The translations under genes were made by a program, and so were the position numbers. Shown piece after piece: positions 37,806 to 49,609 of a stretch of 64,000 bases of DNA. Each line of letters begins with the position of its first letter. The first letter of the stretch is position 1. The stretch spans positions 62,001-126,000 of the forward strand of contig WIXG01000024.1 of the NCBI GenBank assembly GCA_009869945.1, in the 5' to 3' direction. Source of the stretch: Mesaphorura yosii (Eukaryota; Arthropoda; Collembola; Poduromorpha; Tullbergiidae). Under the pieces are notes generated by a model. It saw nothing but the letters and a program-made list of their open reading frames with translations, was not told the origin of the DNA and did not search any database.

Positions 37806-40800
37806 TTCTAAAAGTTCCTGCAAATGTAATATTATGAAATTTAACTAGCGTCTTTATTCTAGTGTTTATCTTTTTAGATAGAATTTCAAACCTAATTGTT
37901 TCGGGGTTAATGTCAATAGCGATAGTTAAAATTAATACTTCAACATAGCTACTGTTGCATACGTAGGGTTTATACCGTTATAACATTGCAGCATATGACT
38001 ATAATGATTGAACTGAGTCTGAAGTTCATGTGGACTGAATGTAAAGCGGAGATTCTGACCCAGAATACTTGTTTATGGTCTGAACCCTTAAACAGAGCAT
38101 CCCGCACTTTCCCTGTCAAATGTACTGTGTGAATTAGGAATTATGCAAAATCGGGTCGGGAGAGTCGAGACATGAAACTCGTCCTTCTACGTTATGCGAA
38201 CCTGTAAAGTAGTACAAGAAAATTGTCATGATGAATTATTGTGATTGTGTCGTTCTTAGAATTCTGTGCTAAGGGGGCCGAGGAAGAAAATGCATGGCAG
38301 AACAATGCAGAGTACAATCGTACTCGAAACATTTGTTCCATGAATTGACGTGAAATAAATTTCCTTTTACCTTCGCCTTGCTGCATTGATTTTAGTGTCA
38401 CAATAATCGTCCTGGCGCAATGCCTTGTTTCAGCAACAAATGAGGCATGGCAAAGTGCATTATCATCAACATGACCTCACTGTTGCGTCGTTACCGCACA
38501 TTGCTTGACTAATGGGATGAACCGGATTTCAAGAAATGGTGATGAGAAGAGGGCGCACGACCTTAAAGCCCTGCTAGTCGCAATTTTCTTGAGCATATAA
38601 CAATTGTAATTTCCTGAGGTATCGACCCAAGAGGCAGGTGACATTTTCCGTATGCCCAGAAAATGCATGAGGGACAGAATGTAAATTTGGGATAGTGATT
38701 AATTAATTTCATGGCTGAGGATTTGTCCTTCACCAGAATACAAAACTTCAACCCATTTTAGCTCCCACAGATTGTGCTCAGGAAAGATCTTCCTGATAAC
38801 CACCAGTTCCTCTTGAACAGCGATACGACGCCTTTGACATGGCTCCAGCGCTCCTGCGGCATGTGCAGTACTAGGTTAAGTTGTGCTTTTGGCTGGGAGT
38901 TGGTTTTCATCTGCTCTGCTCAAGAAGCAAATGCCAGCAGTAAAACTCCGTAGATGAGGTTGTGGAAGTTTGCTCATTAGGCAATATCGCGCGCCTGATA
39001 TGGTTTTATGGATGAATTCAGCTGTGCAAGATTTCAACAAAAGAATTTGGTTGGGATTACTCACGACTCTTAATAAGACGAAGAAAGTCTCTTCCCTTTC
39101 ACCGAGAAATCAGGTTCATGGCGCGACAGCCTGATTATTTTTGAAGCAGAACAGAATCCAAAGTTAAGCCAAAGTGTGTTGGTGGGTTAATTCATAAAAT
39201 AGATTTATGGGGAAAATACAGAAAAGAAGCAGCCTTCCTTTGTTAAAAATGAAAAGGAAGTAAAGAAGAGGAGGATGTGAACTGAATAAATTTACAATAA
39301 ATATCGAGCAGAAACTCTTTCTATATTTAGAAATTAAGAACTGGAGGACAGAAGAACGCACAGCGAGAATGTTTCGGGAGAGGTTTCGTCTTTTGTTCTC
39401 CACCGAAGTCAATATCGAAACCCGTGGTTTGTACCCTGCATGAGTGTAATGAAGGCATGAACGCTAATAACAATCTTTCATTTTGCATATTCAATCCTGA
39501 GTAGCGCGCATGAAAAGAAAGAAGTAAAGCTCTTCCAGCATCCCAATACTGATTTAGCCATGATGGACAAGTATTCCTGAAGAGCGCTAGAACGTGCGGT
39601 TGTTGTATTATTATTTGCGCAATGTTGGACTGATAAGATGTTCTGACCACCCATGCGAGTGGGTAAACACTGGAGAAAGCTCTAGTACACAAATAAGATT
39701 GCTAAACTAAATCCACAAATTTTTACTGAAAGTTAAATACAATAAACTTGGGTTATGTGAAGATATTGAGAGAGCTCAGAATAATTGTTCGCAATTTCTT
39801 TTCTTCCTCTTGTCATTTATGAATTGTGAACACTTGCCTGGAGTGGAAAACTTTTATGATTTCTCTATGAAGAAAGCTCCGGCGAAAAAAAGAGAAAATG
39901 TTTTGTTTTGAATACTAAACCGGAAGAAGTAAACTGAAATTGAGAGTGGCCTGGAAGCAGGTTTGTGCGGAAACTCTGTGTACATAACAAAAACGTTTCC
40001 ATTACACGATGAAAGAGCAAACGATTTTAGAAGCAAACAAGTCCCTCCTCCATGTGCCCTGACTCCTAGCTCTTCTAGTCCGTGTTCGAAACTGATCAAT
40101 GCTCTTCTAAGCAGCGTTCTGAGTTGACAAGGACAACAAGTTGAAAGTGTCGTGTTTCACTTTTCGTCAATTTATAGCATTCTTCAAATTTCCATAACAT
40201 GAGCAGTTTTGTGTTCTGTTTTTCGGGTAGGAAAGCCATAAAAGTGAGAACATGGAAGTCTGTTTCGTAATTCTTTGGCTCTTGATTCAAAATTGAGATT
40301 ACTCTCACATTTTTGGGTACTTTTTCTTCAGGCCAGTTTGAGTAGCATGCTTTCACTGGGAGTGCTTCAGTTGTACGAGCAGCGTGCACGCGACGGGACC
40401 GGCAGACACTACTGGCATAGTTTCAAGGAGCAAGACGAAAGATAATGGAATGAGTACAACAAACCAGACTGTGACTGAATTGAGGTGGAGAGTGGGTGTT
40501 TATGTGCGGAATCGCTGAGAGTTTGTCTAGCCTCGTTCTTGCATGAATTCTTCCGTGCTGGTGCGGTATAATAATCATAATAATGGGTCGTAGTGGCGAG
40601 AGAGTCAGTACACTTTCGCCAATGCCAGCGTTCAAAGCTCAGCATCATCACCGCCACCAACTGGTAATGCGCATCAGTAAGTACTGTTATGTTTGCTGGA
40701 ATGAATTTAAACTTACTGAAACCTAGAACAGAAAGCTGATTTCATGTTTCCTGACTACCACACGCTCACACTCAGCCAAGATTTTTAGCGTCTTCCCTGA

Positions 40801-43800
40801 TTGCTGAACACACTTTCTTCGGCATTTTTGAGACGAAGACCACCAGCAATACAACGCGCTTGGCTCTTGCCTCCCGTCAGAGCAGTCGCGACAGTGAAAG
40901 TGCAAGCTTCAACTTTGGTGCTTTGTTCCGTCGGTCCAAGTTGCAAAACGCATCTTCGAGTTTAAGAAAATGTAAAAGGAGTGCATTGTTAACGAATATT
41001 CGAGTCGTAAATGGACCCCTTTCGCTTTTCCTGAAACTCGGTGAAGTAATTAGAAAAGTGTTTCAGCGTGTAATTCTCGCCATGTGCCAACGTAATTTGA
41101 TACTAGTTAAGCTATTAAGGAAAACTTTCTCGCCATACAATTATTACTTTATTCATAAAGTTGTGGCTGCGTTAACATGATCTCGGGAATGAAATGTTAG
41201 TGTGAGTTGCCAATTAGCGAACAGCGAATGCGTTCGTACACGTTTTTTTAATAACTGTTATCATACTGCGTTCGGGAAGTATGACACACAGACATAATTT
41301 GTTGAGCATGTAGTGAAAGCTTCAGAATGTCGACAGAAATTGCGGACATCGCATGAGTGCCATAACGTGAAGGCAGCTTTCGGAAGAGAAATCAGGGGCG
41401 TCGGATTGCAGGGCGAAAGAAGTATGAAGAAATGAAATATGCGGAAAGACACCAATCTCGACTGTAACAGGACGAAGTAAGTCCAGCGTAATAAGTAATA
41501 TGCGTCGTACATAAATGGAAATGTCCAGTAAACGACAATTGATCCTCGCTCCGCATTAACTCTTGAGCCATTTTGTGGTCCCGTTGAAAGCGATTGCAGC
41601 TCGCCTGAAAGCAGCTTTCTTTCATTCGTACCGACAACGGAGACAAAGACAAATTCATCGTTGCTTCCTTCACAAAATAAATGTGAGTCAAAGTCAAATC
41701 CATTATCGTTTTCATCATCCTTCTCTAGCCCGGGCTTTTAGAGCTTTAACTGAATTTTTTGTCCAAACGAGACATGGCACAAGTGTATAAAACAGGATTT
41801 GAGCAGGATTTCGGTGACACGGAAGCTCACTTGCCCACCCTTTATTGCTTTATTCCAGGCAAAGCTCTCCGGTTTGAATTGTTGAGAACACGGTTGAGTT
41901 AAGCGTTTGCTTAATCAGGAGAACTTAGTAGTGCGACCGCATTCCTCGTGTCTTAAAATCATCACCGTCTCTTTCCGAAGTTGGTTGCAAGTACCGTTGA
42001 TATTAGCGTTTCTGGTCTTTCCACATAACGGTGGAATTTTGATTCCCCGAAATTTCAACTTTTACGACGCGATATGCACGGTGGCATGCAAGGAGCTTTT
42101 AATACCTTTTCCATCACACAGAACACAGAAGTTTCAACGATTTTTCATCCTTCCTGTGCTTCCTTTCTCAGGTTTTCGATTTGGAAGCAAACTGAACCAT
42201 ATTGAAGTTCCCAAGATTCCACAAAGAGGCTAACCAACTTTTTTATTTCTGTGCGATTGTTGCGCATTTGAAGATTCACGTTCTAAATGTACTTGAGCAG
42301 GATTTTAGGTCTCGATTTCCTCTTGTGCGATGCTCATTCTTGGGCTCGAACACAATACACAAATACTCTCATGTGTTGTTATGGCGTTCCTGTCCCTTTG
42401 TGTCACTCACTGGCTTCACACTTGATGCACGCATGTACTCTGATTTAATTTGAGAGAGGAAAGGTTTCTCGTGCCCGGGTCAAACATATTATGTCATGTT
42501 TCGATATTTCCTTCATGTTTCTCATGAGAAATTCTCATCTGCTGCTGCTGCTTTCACTTTCCATGTCCTATTGATTCATTTCACATGCCTGCTCCTGATT
42601 TTCTGCTGCACAGTTCATTCGAAGTGTCTCATTTCGGATTTCACGATTCGCGTAATCCGAAACACCGAAACTTGAAATGAGCCAGTTCCAGCGTTTTTAC
42701 CCGTGTCATGAATTCTGGTGTCAAGTTGCAAACGATTTGTTTTGTGTACAGACAGCAAGAGGACCAGGCTTTGAGTAAGAGGAGGATTTAAGTACCGCTT
42801 TTACTGCTTATTTACTATGGCTGCTGCCCATAGTAAAGGAAACCTGACATTATGGATAATCATTTCAGTATTCATTACAGGTACGGCAAAGAATACTTTC
42901 TCATTTCGTTCCCCTTTTATATTACCTTCAGATATAATTAAGGTCGGCTCTAGACTCGTCTCTTATAATTGAACACGATTCTTTGCTTCTTTCTTCTCTT
43001 CTTCGCCGCGGTCTCTTCTCAGTTCCCTTTTGTGGTTTTCGTTTAAAAATGTATGATAAACTACCTTCAACTGTTGCAACAGAAACTCAACTTCTTACAC
43101 GAGATTAGTCTGAAATTGCCAACTGCAAAATGCCTGTAATGGAGAGCAAGTGCTCGTTCTAACCACAGACCTTCCTGACACCAAGAGCTTACCTGTGTAT
43201 GTCAGACCCTCTCCAACAAAAGTTGTTTCTGGGAGTTCATGAATCTGTCATATGTTTGGATATGATAAATATGTACGCGACACGGAAACTATTTATTTTT
43301 TCACAGGAGACCAGCGTCACGCAATTCTCAACTTTATTTACCAACTGTTAGCACTAGCGTTTGTACTTGCTTTGTTAACAGAATGATAGGAATCGAACAG
43401 AGTGAAAATCGTTATTAGAAAATTAACCTCAAACTAGCAAACGTGTTCCATAGAATCTATACGAAAAGCTAGCATCGAAATCAGCCTTTTTCTATGATAC
43501 ACTAGCGAATATTCCTTGGGCTTAGCTTTCCATGAGTAATGTCAGTTCACTTGTAATACGTGAGATTCCAAGATAAATCGTCAGCAATAAAACCTGAAAG
43601 TCACCGTCATTTGAAATCTGGTTGACAATAATTGGTAACCTCTTTGTGTACACGCCTTGCGAGTTGCAATAAATAGCTCTACGATTGTCAGACTGGACAC
43701 AAAGACTTCAAGGTACACAAAAGAATTCATATAATGGGCAAGTTTAATTATATTTTCTTCCTCTATTTGCATACTCATCGATAAGAGCAACGAAGACGGC

Positions 43801-46800
43801 CAAGAGAAGTTAATGACATGAAGAAAGATGTCACAGAGGCTATTTGTTCAACGGGCAGCCAGACAGAGCGGGTAATATTTTTGGTTCACGAGGAGGATTG
43901 CCGGTTGCCAGTTATGGCTGCAGCACAAAGAAATGCAAGCAAATGATGAGCGAATCGATGATTTACATTTACAATGTCGTTATTCGTTTTTCCTTTCTGC
44001 TGTCGGGTTCTCTGACTTTTCTTTGCTTCTTCGTCTCGTCTGCTCGAATCTTGGCGATGTTCCAACTTTGGGCTGATGTCAAAGACTTTCGCTTATCTGG
44101 GCCTTTCGCACTAAATTCTCTATCCATCCATCATTTATCAGTCAGCAGAAGATTAGCCTTGTAAGATTGAAATGATCAATTATTAGAGTGTGGAAAAGGT
44201 GCTTCCACTTCCTTTCCATCCTCCTCCATCATACGGCTATCGGCTGTAAAATGTGGCTGAAGCTCGTACTTTTAAGCTGCGAAACAAATTTCAACCCAAT
44301 CAGTTCATCCTGTCAATGCCAGCGCCTGTGTTGTGTTCCTTTGGCACCAATCTCAAGTTAGTCTTCGTTTTTAGGAATAAATTTTGATCTCCAGCAATTG
44401 CCGCCGTGGGCGCATTTAGCAAATATTTTGAAGCTAACTGAGCAATTGTTCATAAAGAGACCCAGCATAATTCGCACTAACAAAGAAAATCACGGAAATC
44501 ATTACCGTAAGCACTCGACAAATGGAGTGATTAATTAAAAAGTTCTGAATGCGAGAAAAGCAATAATACAGAGTAAAACGCATGTATACTTTTGCGCCTA
44601 GGAAAAATTCAAAAGCATTTGTCCTTGTTGGGAGGTCAGAGCTCATGCATTCATTTCAGATTGAGTTGGCTTTTGCGGTGAAAGCTTTACCGTGTAATAT
44701 GAATTTATGCATTGTGCTCGATTGGTTTTAACTTAGTGCCTTGCTTTCTCCACTACGGGTTCCGTTCGCGTGCTCGCTCCCTCATGAATTCATGCATGTG
44801 TTGTGCATAGATCCGATCCAAACCTATTCTTTGCTCATTTCTTTCCCTCAACCACGCAGCATAATGTGATGTAGACATTGTTTTTGTATCATGCATTGTG
44901 ATGCAAACGTGCGTGCACTCCCGCCAACAGGGTAAGACAAGGAGTAAATGCCGGCGAACTTCTCAGCAAAACTGGTTCTGCTTGCGAAACTTTTTGATCC
45001 TCATACGTTTGCACTAGGAGAAAAAATTGCAGAATTGGCGCTTGTTATTTTATAAGCAAGACAGCTTTTGTTCTTGTAGCAGTCTTGGTTGTAGTAAACT
45101 ACAATCGAAGTGACGCAGCTTTGGCTTCTCTCAAGCCAATGGAATTTTCATTTTGTCTTATTCTCGTTCGATGCGCTAAAAGTAACTTGAAAGAAACTTA
45201 CAACAATTTCCTCTGACTTTTAGCTCGCATTTCTTTGCAAACTCTAATCGCATTTATGGTTTGCTATAACCGCACTGTTTACTTCCCCCGAGAGAAGAGA
45301 ACGAATCAATGTGTCAGTGGCCAGAAACTAGGCAAGCTTTGTCTTTCCAGTGGGTAGACAAGCCACTCTGCTGACGAGCAAGTTACAATCCAATTTTTCA
45401 ATGGTCAGGAGTATTCCGTAGGTTCTGTCTCCCGTGGAGCCTTTACATTATTCGAGATAGATGATATCTGACCAAGGATGTGTGGTGAAATGTAAATTGG
45501 TAGACTAATTTGATGCAATTCACAGCCAGAGTTGAGCCCGTCTGTTCGGTACGCTTGTGTCTCAATTTTTGGGTTTTTATTCATTCTCCGTGCAGCGGCA
45601 TCTGCACTGGTACTGGTGGGTTGGTCTTGTGCAGCGTGGGTTGCAAGCTTTCTTTTGTGTAAAAAGCGTTTTCAGCCCGCACTTTGCGTTCTTTCACTCG
45701 TCGACTAACTGCCACAGCATACACACGTACAATCGAGTAACGTAAAGCATTTCACAGTTTGTTATTCAATTCAACCAAGTTAATCAATCAAAACAAAATA
45801 ACTCGTTCGGTGTGTGCTGCATCTAGTCAATTATTCATTAGTCAGTCATCAGTTAATCAATCAGTCGTCAGTTAATCGGTTGGAATCAGCAATTCAGGAG
45901 TGCATCAGCCCAGCAGCAGTTGAAGGCAGCAATTCAGGATTGATCATCAGCAGCTTTGATTCAGGCCTCCAATCACACTAATTCATATCAGTTAATTCTT
46001 GGTCAGTCGATTGTTGCCTCATTCTATTTGCTTTGTGTCCAGAGCTTCGCCAATCAATCGCTCAGCTTCGGGTCCGAGCTTTATACAGTCCTCTCAACGT
46101 CAGTATCGGTGGCGAGTTCGGTCAAAGTCTTCCCAGGGCAAGGTGGGAGCAGACTTGACTGGAGCCTGGGTTGCCAAGGTACGGGTAACCAGGGCTCGGT
46201 CTATATCCCGAGTCCACTTCAAGTTTAGTTCATCACTTCCACCACCTCAACCGATTTGCATTCATTCACTTCGGCTTCCCGAATTAATACCAGCGGCATC
46301 GTACTGTCAGCGTACACCGTCTTGTCCACTCAATAATCGCAATAGTGCAGGGTGGTGGCAATGATATGCTTGAAAATGTCGTGCTTGCTATGCGCCCCAA
46401 ATAAAATGGCCAATAACCAGATCTTGAAATGCGTTTTATTCTATCTCAAGACTTGAGAAGTTGCTCCGTTAAGCCTTCACCGCAATATTGGCAGAGTCGA
46501 TGAGCACTGGGGCGAACAAAGAAATGATATTTTTATTTGTTCCATTTCAAAGAAAGGACAGAAAATCAAAATCAAATTTGAAGAAAGGAAACGGGAAAAG
46601 ATTTTTGCAGCTGCTCTTCTTTTGAAAGCCATTTGACGATATTATCTTCATCACACCGACACCGAAACTGCGACGTTTATGTGATAAACGTATACTATCG
46701 CAGAGATCCAGCCATTATCGCCGCGTAACACGCAGGGTTTCCAAGGAGACGAAAGAGTAAAGACGCGCATCACGTCAATGTCGTTCGCTCACGCCTTGAA

Positions 46801-49302
46801 AGAAAAAGTTTGTCTGGTTGACATCGAGATCGCTTCTTTTCATCTCACATAATTGGAAATAAGTAACGCTGAAACCGAGATTTCTGGTACGCTAACTTTG
46901 AGCACTTTAGACATTCTGTTCTCCAGAACCTTTGTTGCTTTCATATTTCTTAAACAAATATGGCACGTAGTTTTCGAATATCGACATAACAAAACCGATT
47001 GAAACATCTCCAGAGATGCGTAGCACTGCTTTTTTTAAAGTAATAAGATGCAAATCCTTTGGTTTTGATTAACACATTAGGAAGTTAACATTGATACAGT
47101 TTGAGGATATTCATGATACGTTACAGTGTTTTTTGGATGCATGGCTTTTCAACCACTTACGATAGGCAAAATCAATTGACATTCAGAAGCTTGAGGTTTT
47201 AATTCAATGAATTAATGCAGTGGCTTGCACACGATGTTTATCTGTGCAAGCAACTCACACCGCCTCACGCAAAATGCGAGGTTTTACCCTATTGCAGCGG
47301 CAGCCCAATGGGAGGGTCTAGTTTATCAACATCTTAGAAGAAATAGTTTCCGAAAATCTTCCCAGCGACCGGATTTTGACAACTTTACATTAGCGCCTCC
47401 ATTTCCCTGATTGATAGGAGCCCGCAATTTCACTGTCCATTTATGCCCCACGTAAGACGGGTGTTTTTCGACTAACCATGTATAATTTGTGGAGATTTAG
47501 AACGCACATCGTTAAAAATGCGCTTAACTATGCGTCCTTTTGATTAAGCGCAACCGACAGGCGCCTGATTTTAATAACCCCACCAGCCCTGTTGTGAAGC
47601 ATATTATCGTAAAAGGTGAACTCATTAGAATGTGTACAAAGTTGGCAAGTTTACAAGATTTCTGGGCAGAATGGCGAAGCATTTAGTATTTCGCGGATTG
47701 AGATTAGGCAGGCAGGAAGATGAGGCATCCGCACTAGAAGCTGTTAAGGACAGGGACATACTTAATATTTAGATTGTGCTCCCATAAAAGAGAATTTTAT
47801 GCGCTGAACGTCTTCGCTCAAAGAAGTCCCAAACAGGGCTGCTTTGAGTGAGCGCGTAATTTGTAAATCAAGTACGGGAGAAAGTAAAAATGCTGAAACG
47901 GATGGTTTTTACGGTTATGTAAAGTATTTACATTTTTGTTCGTCTTCGCAAACAACAAACACGACGATAATAATAATAAGCATGTACGTGGAAAAAATAT
48001 TACTTGCTCGAATGAATATCGAAGCGTGTACAATCGGGCTGAATAAATGCGTTCTTGGATCGTCTTCTGCTGGGTGAGCAGGCGGAAGACAAGTCTGTCG
48101 CTCACCCTATCGCTGCGTTTTTATGAGGCATAATAAAAAGAAAGGAGATGAGAAAGTGAAAAGGTGCGAAATGTTGGTGACATTACGCTCACTAGCGAAA
48201 GAAGGAATTTAGCAAAAAAAAAGTGACATACAAAAAATTTAGGGTTTAAAGAGAATCCGGCAGGCATGCAAAGCAGCGTAACTAGACAGTAATTTTTCCA
48301 CGGTGCAAATACGGTGCACGGTGAAAGGAAGACTATGAATAGAAGCCTCGAATGTGTAGGAAGTACAGCGACATGTGCAGGTTGTTAGTGAAGGAGGGCG
48401 ACGTGGAGTTTTCCTTTCTGATATCTCTATCGGAGGCCTGGCCCAGTTTACGTGCATGCACGTTGTCATTTCTTCGTAGATTAATCACAACCAAGTTTCA
48501 GACGGCGAACACTCATTGTCACTTTTTATCCAGCCATCTTCGCTGCCTTCCAGTACTTAGCGCTATGGCGCTGCTAGGTTGCACCCTAATGCGTGTCTCT
48601 CCGGAGACGGAGCTGCTTTCGTCTCATAATTCCATGAATGCGATGTGAGGATAGATAAATCAGACTAGCATTTCCCTCTATAAAATGGATTTTCTATATG
48701 AAATATTGGAAATCAAATTACACGGTGTCATCAATATCAGAATAAAAAATCGGCGTGACAACCAAACGCAACACATAATGCAATGGAACACAAATGCATT
48801 ACCGGAATGTAAAGAGCGAGGAAGCGTCGCTAAACTACGCACGCGAGTGATAGATTAGAATCGCACGTTTTAAATTTCACACTTCATCAGTGCACCTCTT
48901 TCTAAGTGACAGACGCGACACTCATATGTACAAGAGTCCGATCGACCTAACACCGCAGGACTTGGCATGTGAATTTGTTGTGTGAATGCATTAAACACCG
49001 ATGAAATATTTAGTCTTGTTTACATTGTTTTCATGAGTTGGACGGAGCTATTACGATTTCTTTCATTCTTTTGTGGAATTGAAGTACAAAATAGACCCGT
49101 TTCACGACTTGAGTAAATCCGTAATATTAATCGCATTTTCTAAGGGCTTCATTAACATTAAACATCTCGTACAAAAATGAGCACTTTTACGGTCTCTTGA
49201 GTTTGATATTTCAGTCGGGCGGCCAGATTTATATCCTCAGTTTATGAGTCATTTCTCATGCCATTGTCGTGCTTGCTATATTGCTCAGGGGAAATGAACG
49301 GC
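37806..49302. other. Long intergenic region, no gene recognised
   Basis: About 11.5 kb in which the open frames are short, overlap on both strands and show no domain or consistent splice partners. Small items only: CTG repeats near 42540, a 10-bp perfect hairpin at 42811-42837, and an imperfect repeat zone at 45.83-45.97 kb. The region may hold regulatory DNA for the receptor gene downstream; nothing in the sequence proves it. Confidence 0.5.
45830..45970 (+). repeat. Imperfect short repeats rich in TCAGT, possible promoter or 5' UTR
   Basis: TCAGTTAATC occurs twice (about 45849 and 45868) with further TCAGT copies. A second unit, GCAATTCAGGA(G/T)TG followed by ATCAGC, occurs at about 45889 and 45928. 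TCAGT is the arthropod initiator core. A good donor, CCAAG|GTACGG, follows near 46178-46180, so a transcribed non-coding exon is possible. No coding meaning is evident. Confidence 0.35.
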
Positions 49303-49609
49303 GAAGTAAAGGGTTGGATTGGACCGAAGGGTGGGCACGAGATTTTCAAAAAAATTTTAAGTCCCAGAAAAACGAAAGTCTTATTTTTGTCTGAAACGTG
49401 TAAAAATGTTTTCGGGGCGACTTGAGACATGAAAATTTTTATGACCTCCCTGATGCTATTAACATGGGGAAATTTGTTGTCTCAAGTCGACCCGAAAACA
49501 ACATTTTTACACGTTTCAGACAAAAATAAGACTTTTTCGTTTTTCTGGCACTTAAAATTTTTTTGAAAATCTCGTGCCCACCCTTTGGTCCACTCCAACC
49601 GAAGTAAAG
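49303..49609. mobile_element. Foldback MITE with long inverted repeats and 9-bp target duplication
   Basis: Inverted arms 49312-49429 and 49478-49600 are nearly identical when one is reversed, differing at a few bases and small indels. They begin GGTTGGA and end TCCAACC, and surround a loop of about 48 bases. The flanks carry the same nine bases, GAAGTAAAG, at 49303-49311 and 49601-49609, as expected of a target-site duplication. No coding sequence is inside, so the element is non-autonomous. A 9-bp duplication with long terminal inverted repeats is typical of the Mutator (MULE) superfamily. The high arm identity and intact duplication suggest a fairly recent insertion. Confidence 0.88.

Noticed and set aside
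42811-42837. Perfect 10-bp stem with 7-base loop, considered as a microRNA precursor
   Set aside because: The stem is far too short for a precursor hairpin, and flanking bases do not extend the pairing.
45999-46364. 121-codon frame near 46 kb
   Set aside because: Overlaps another open frame and a repeat zone; low-complexity, with no domain.
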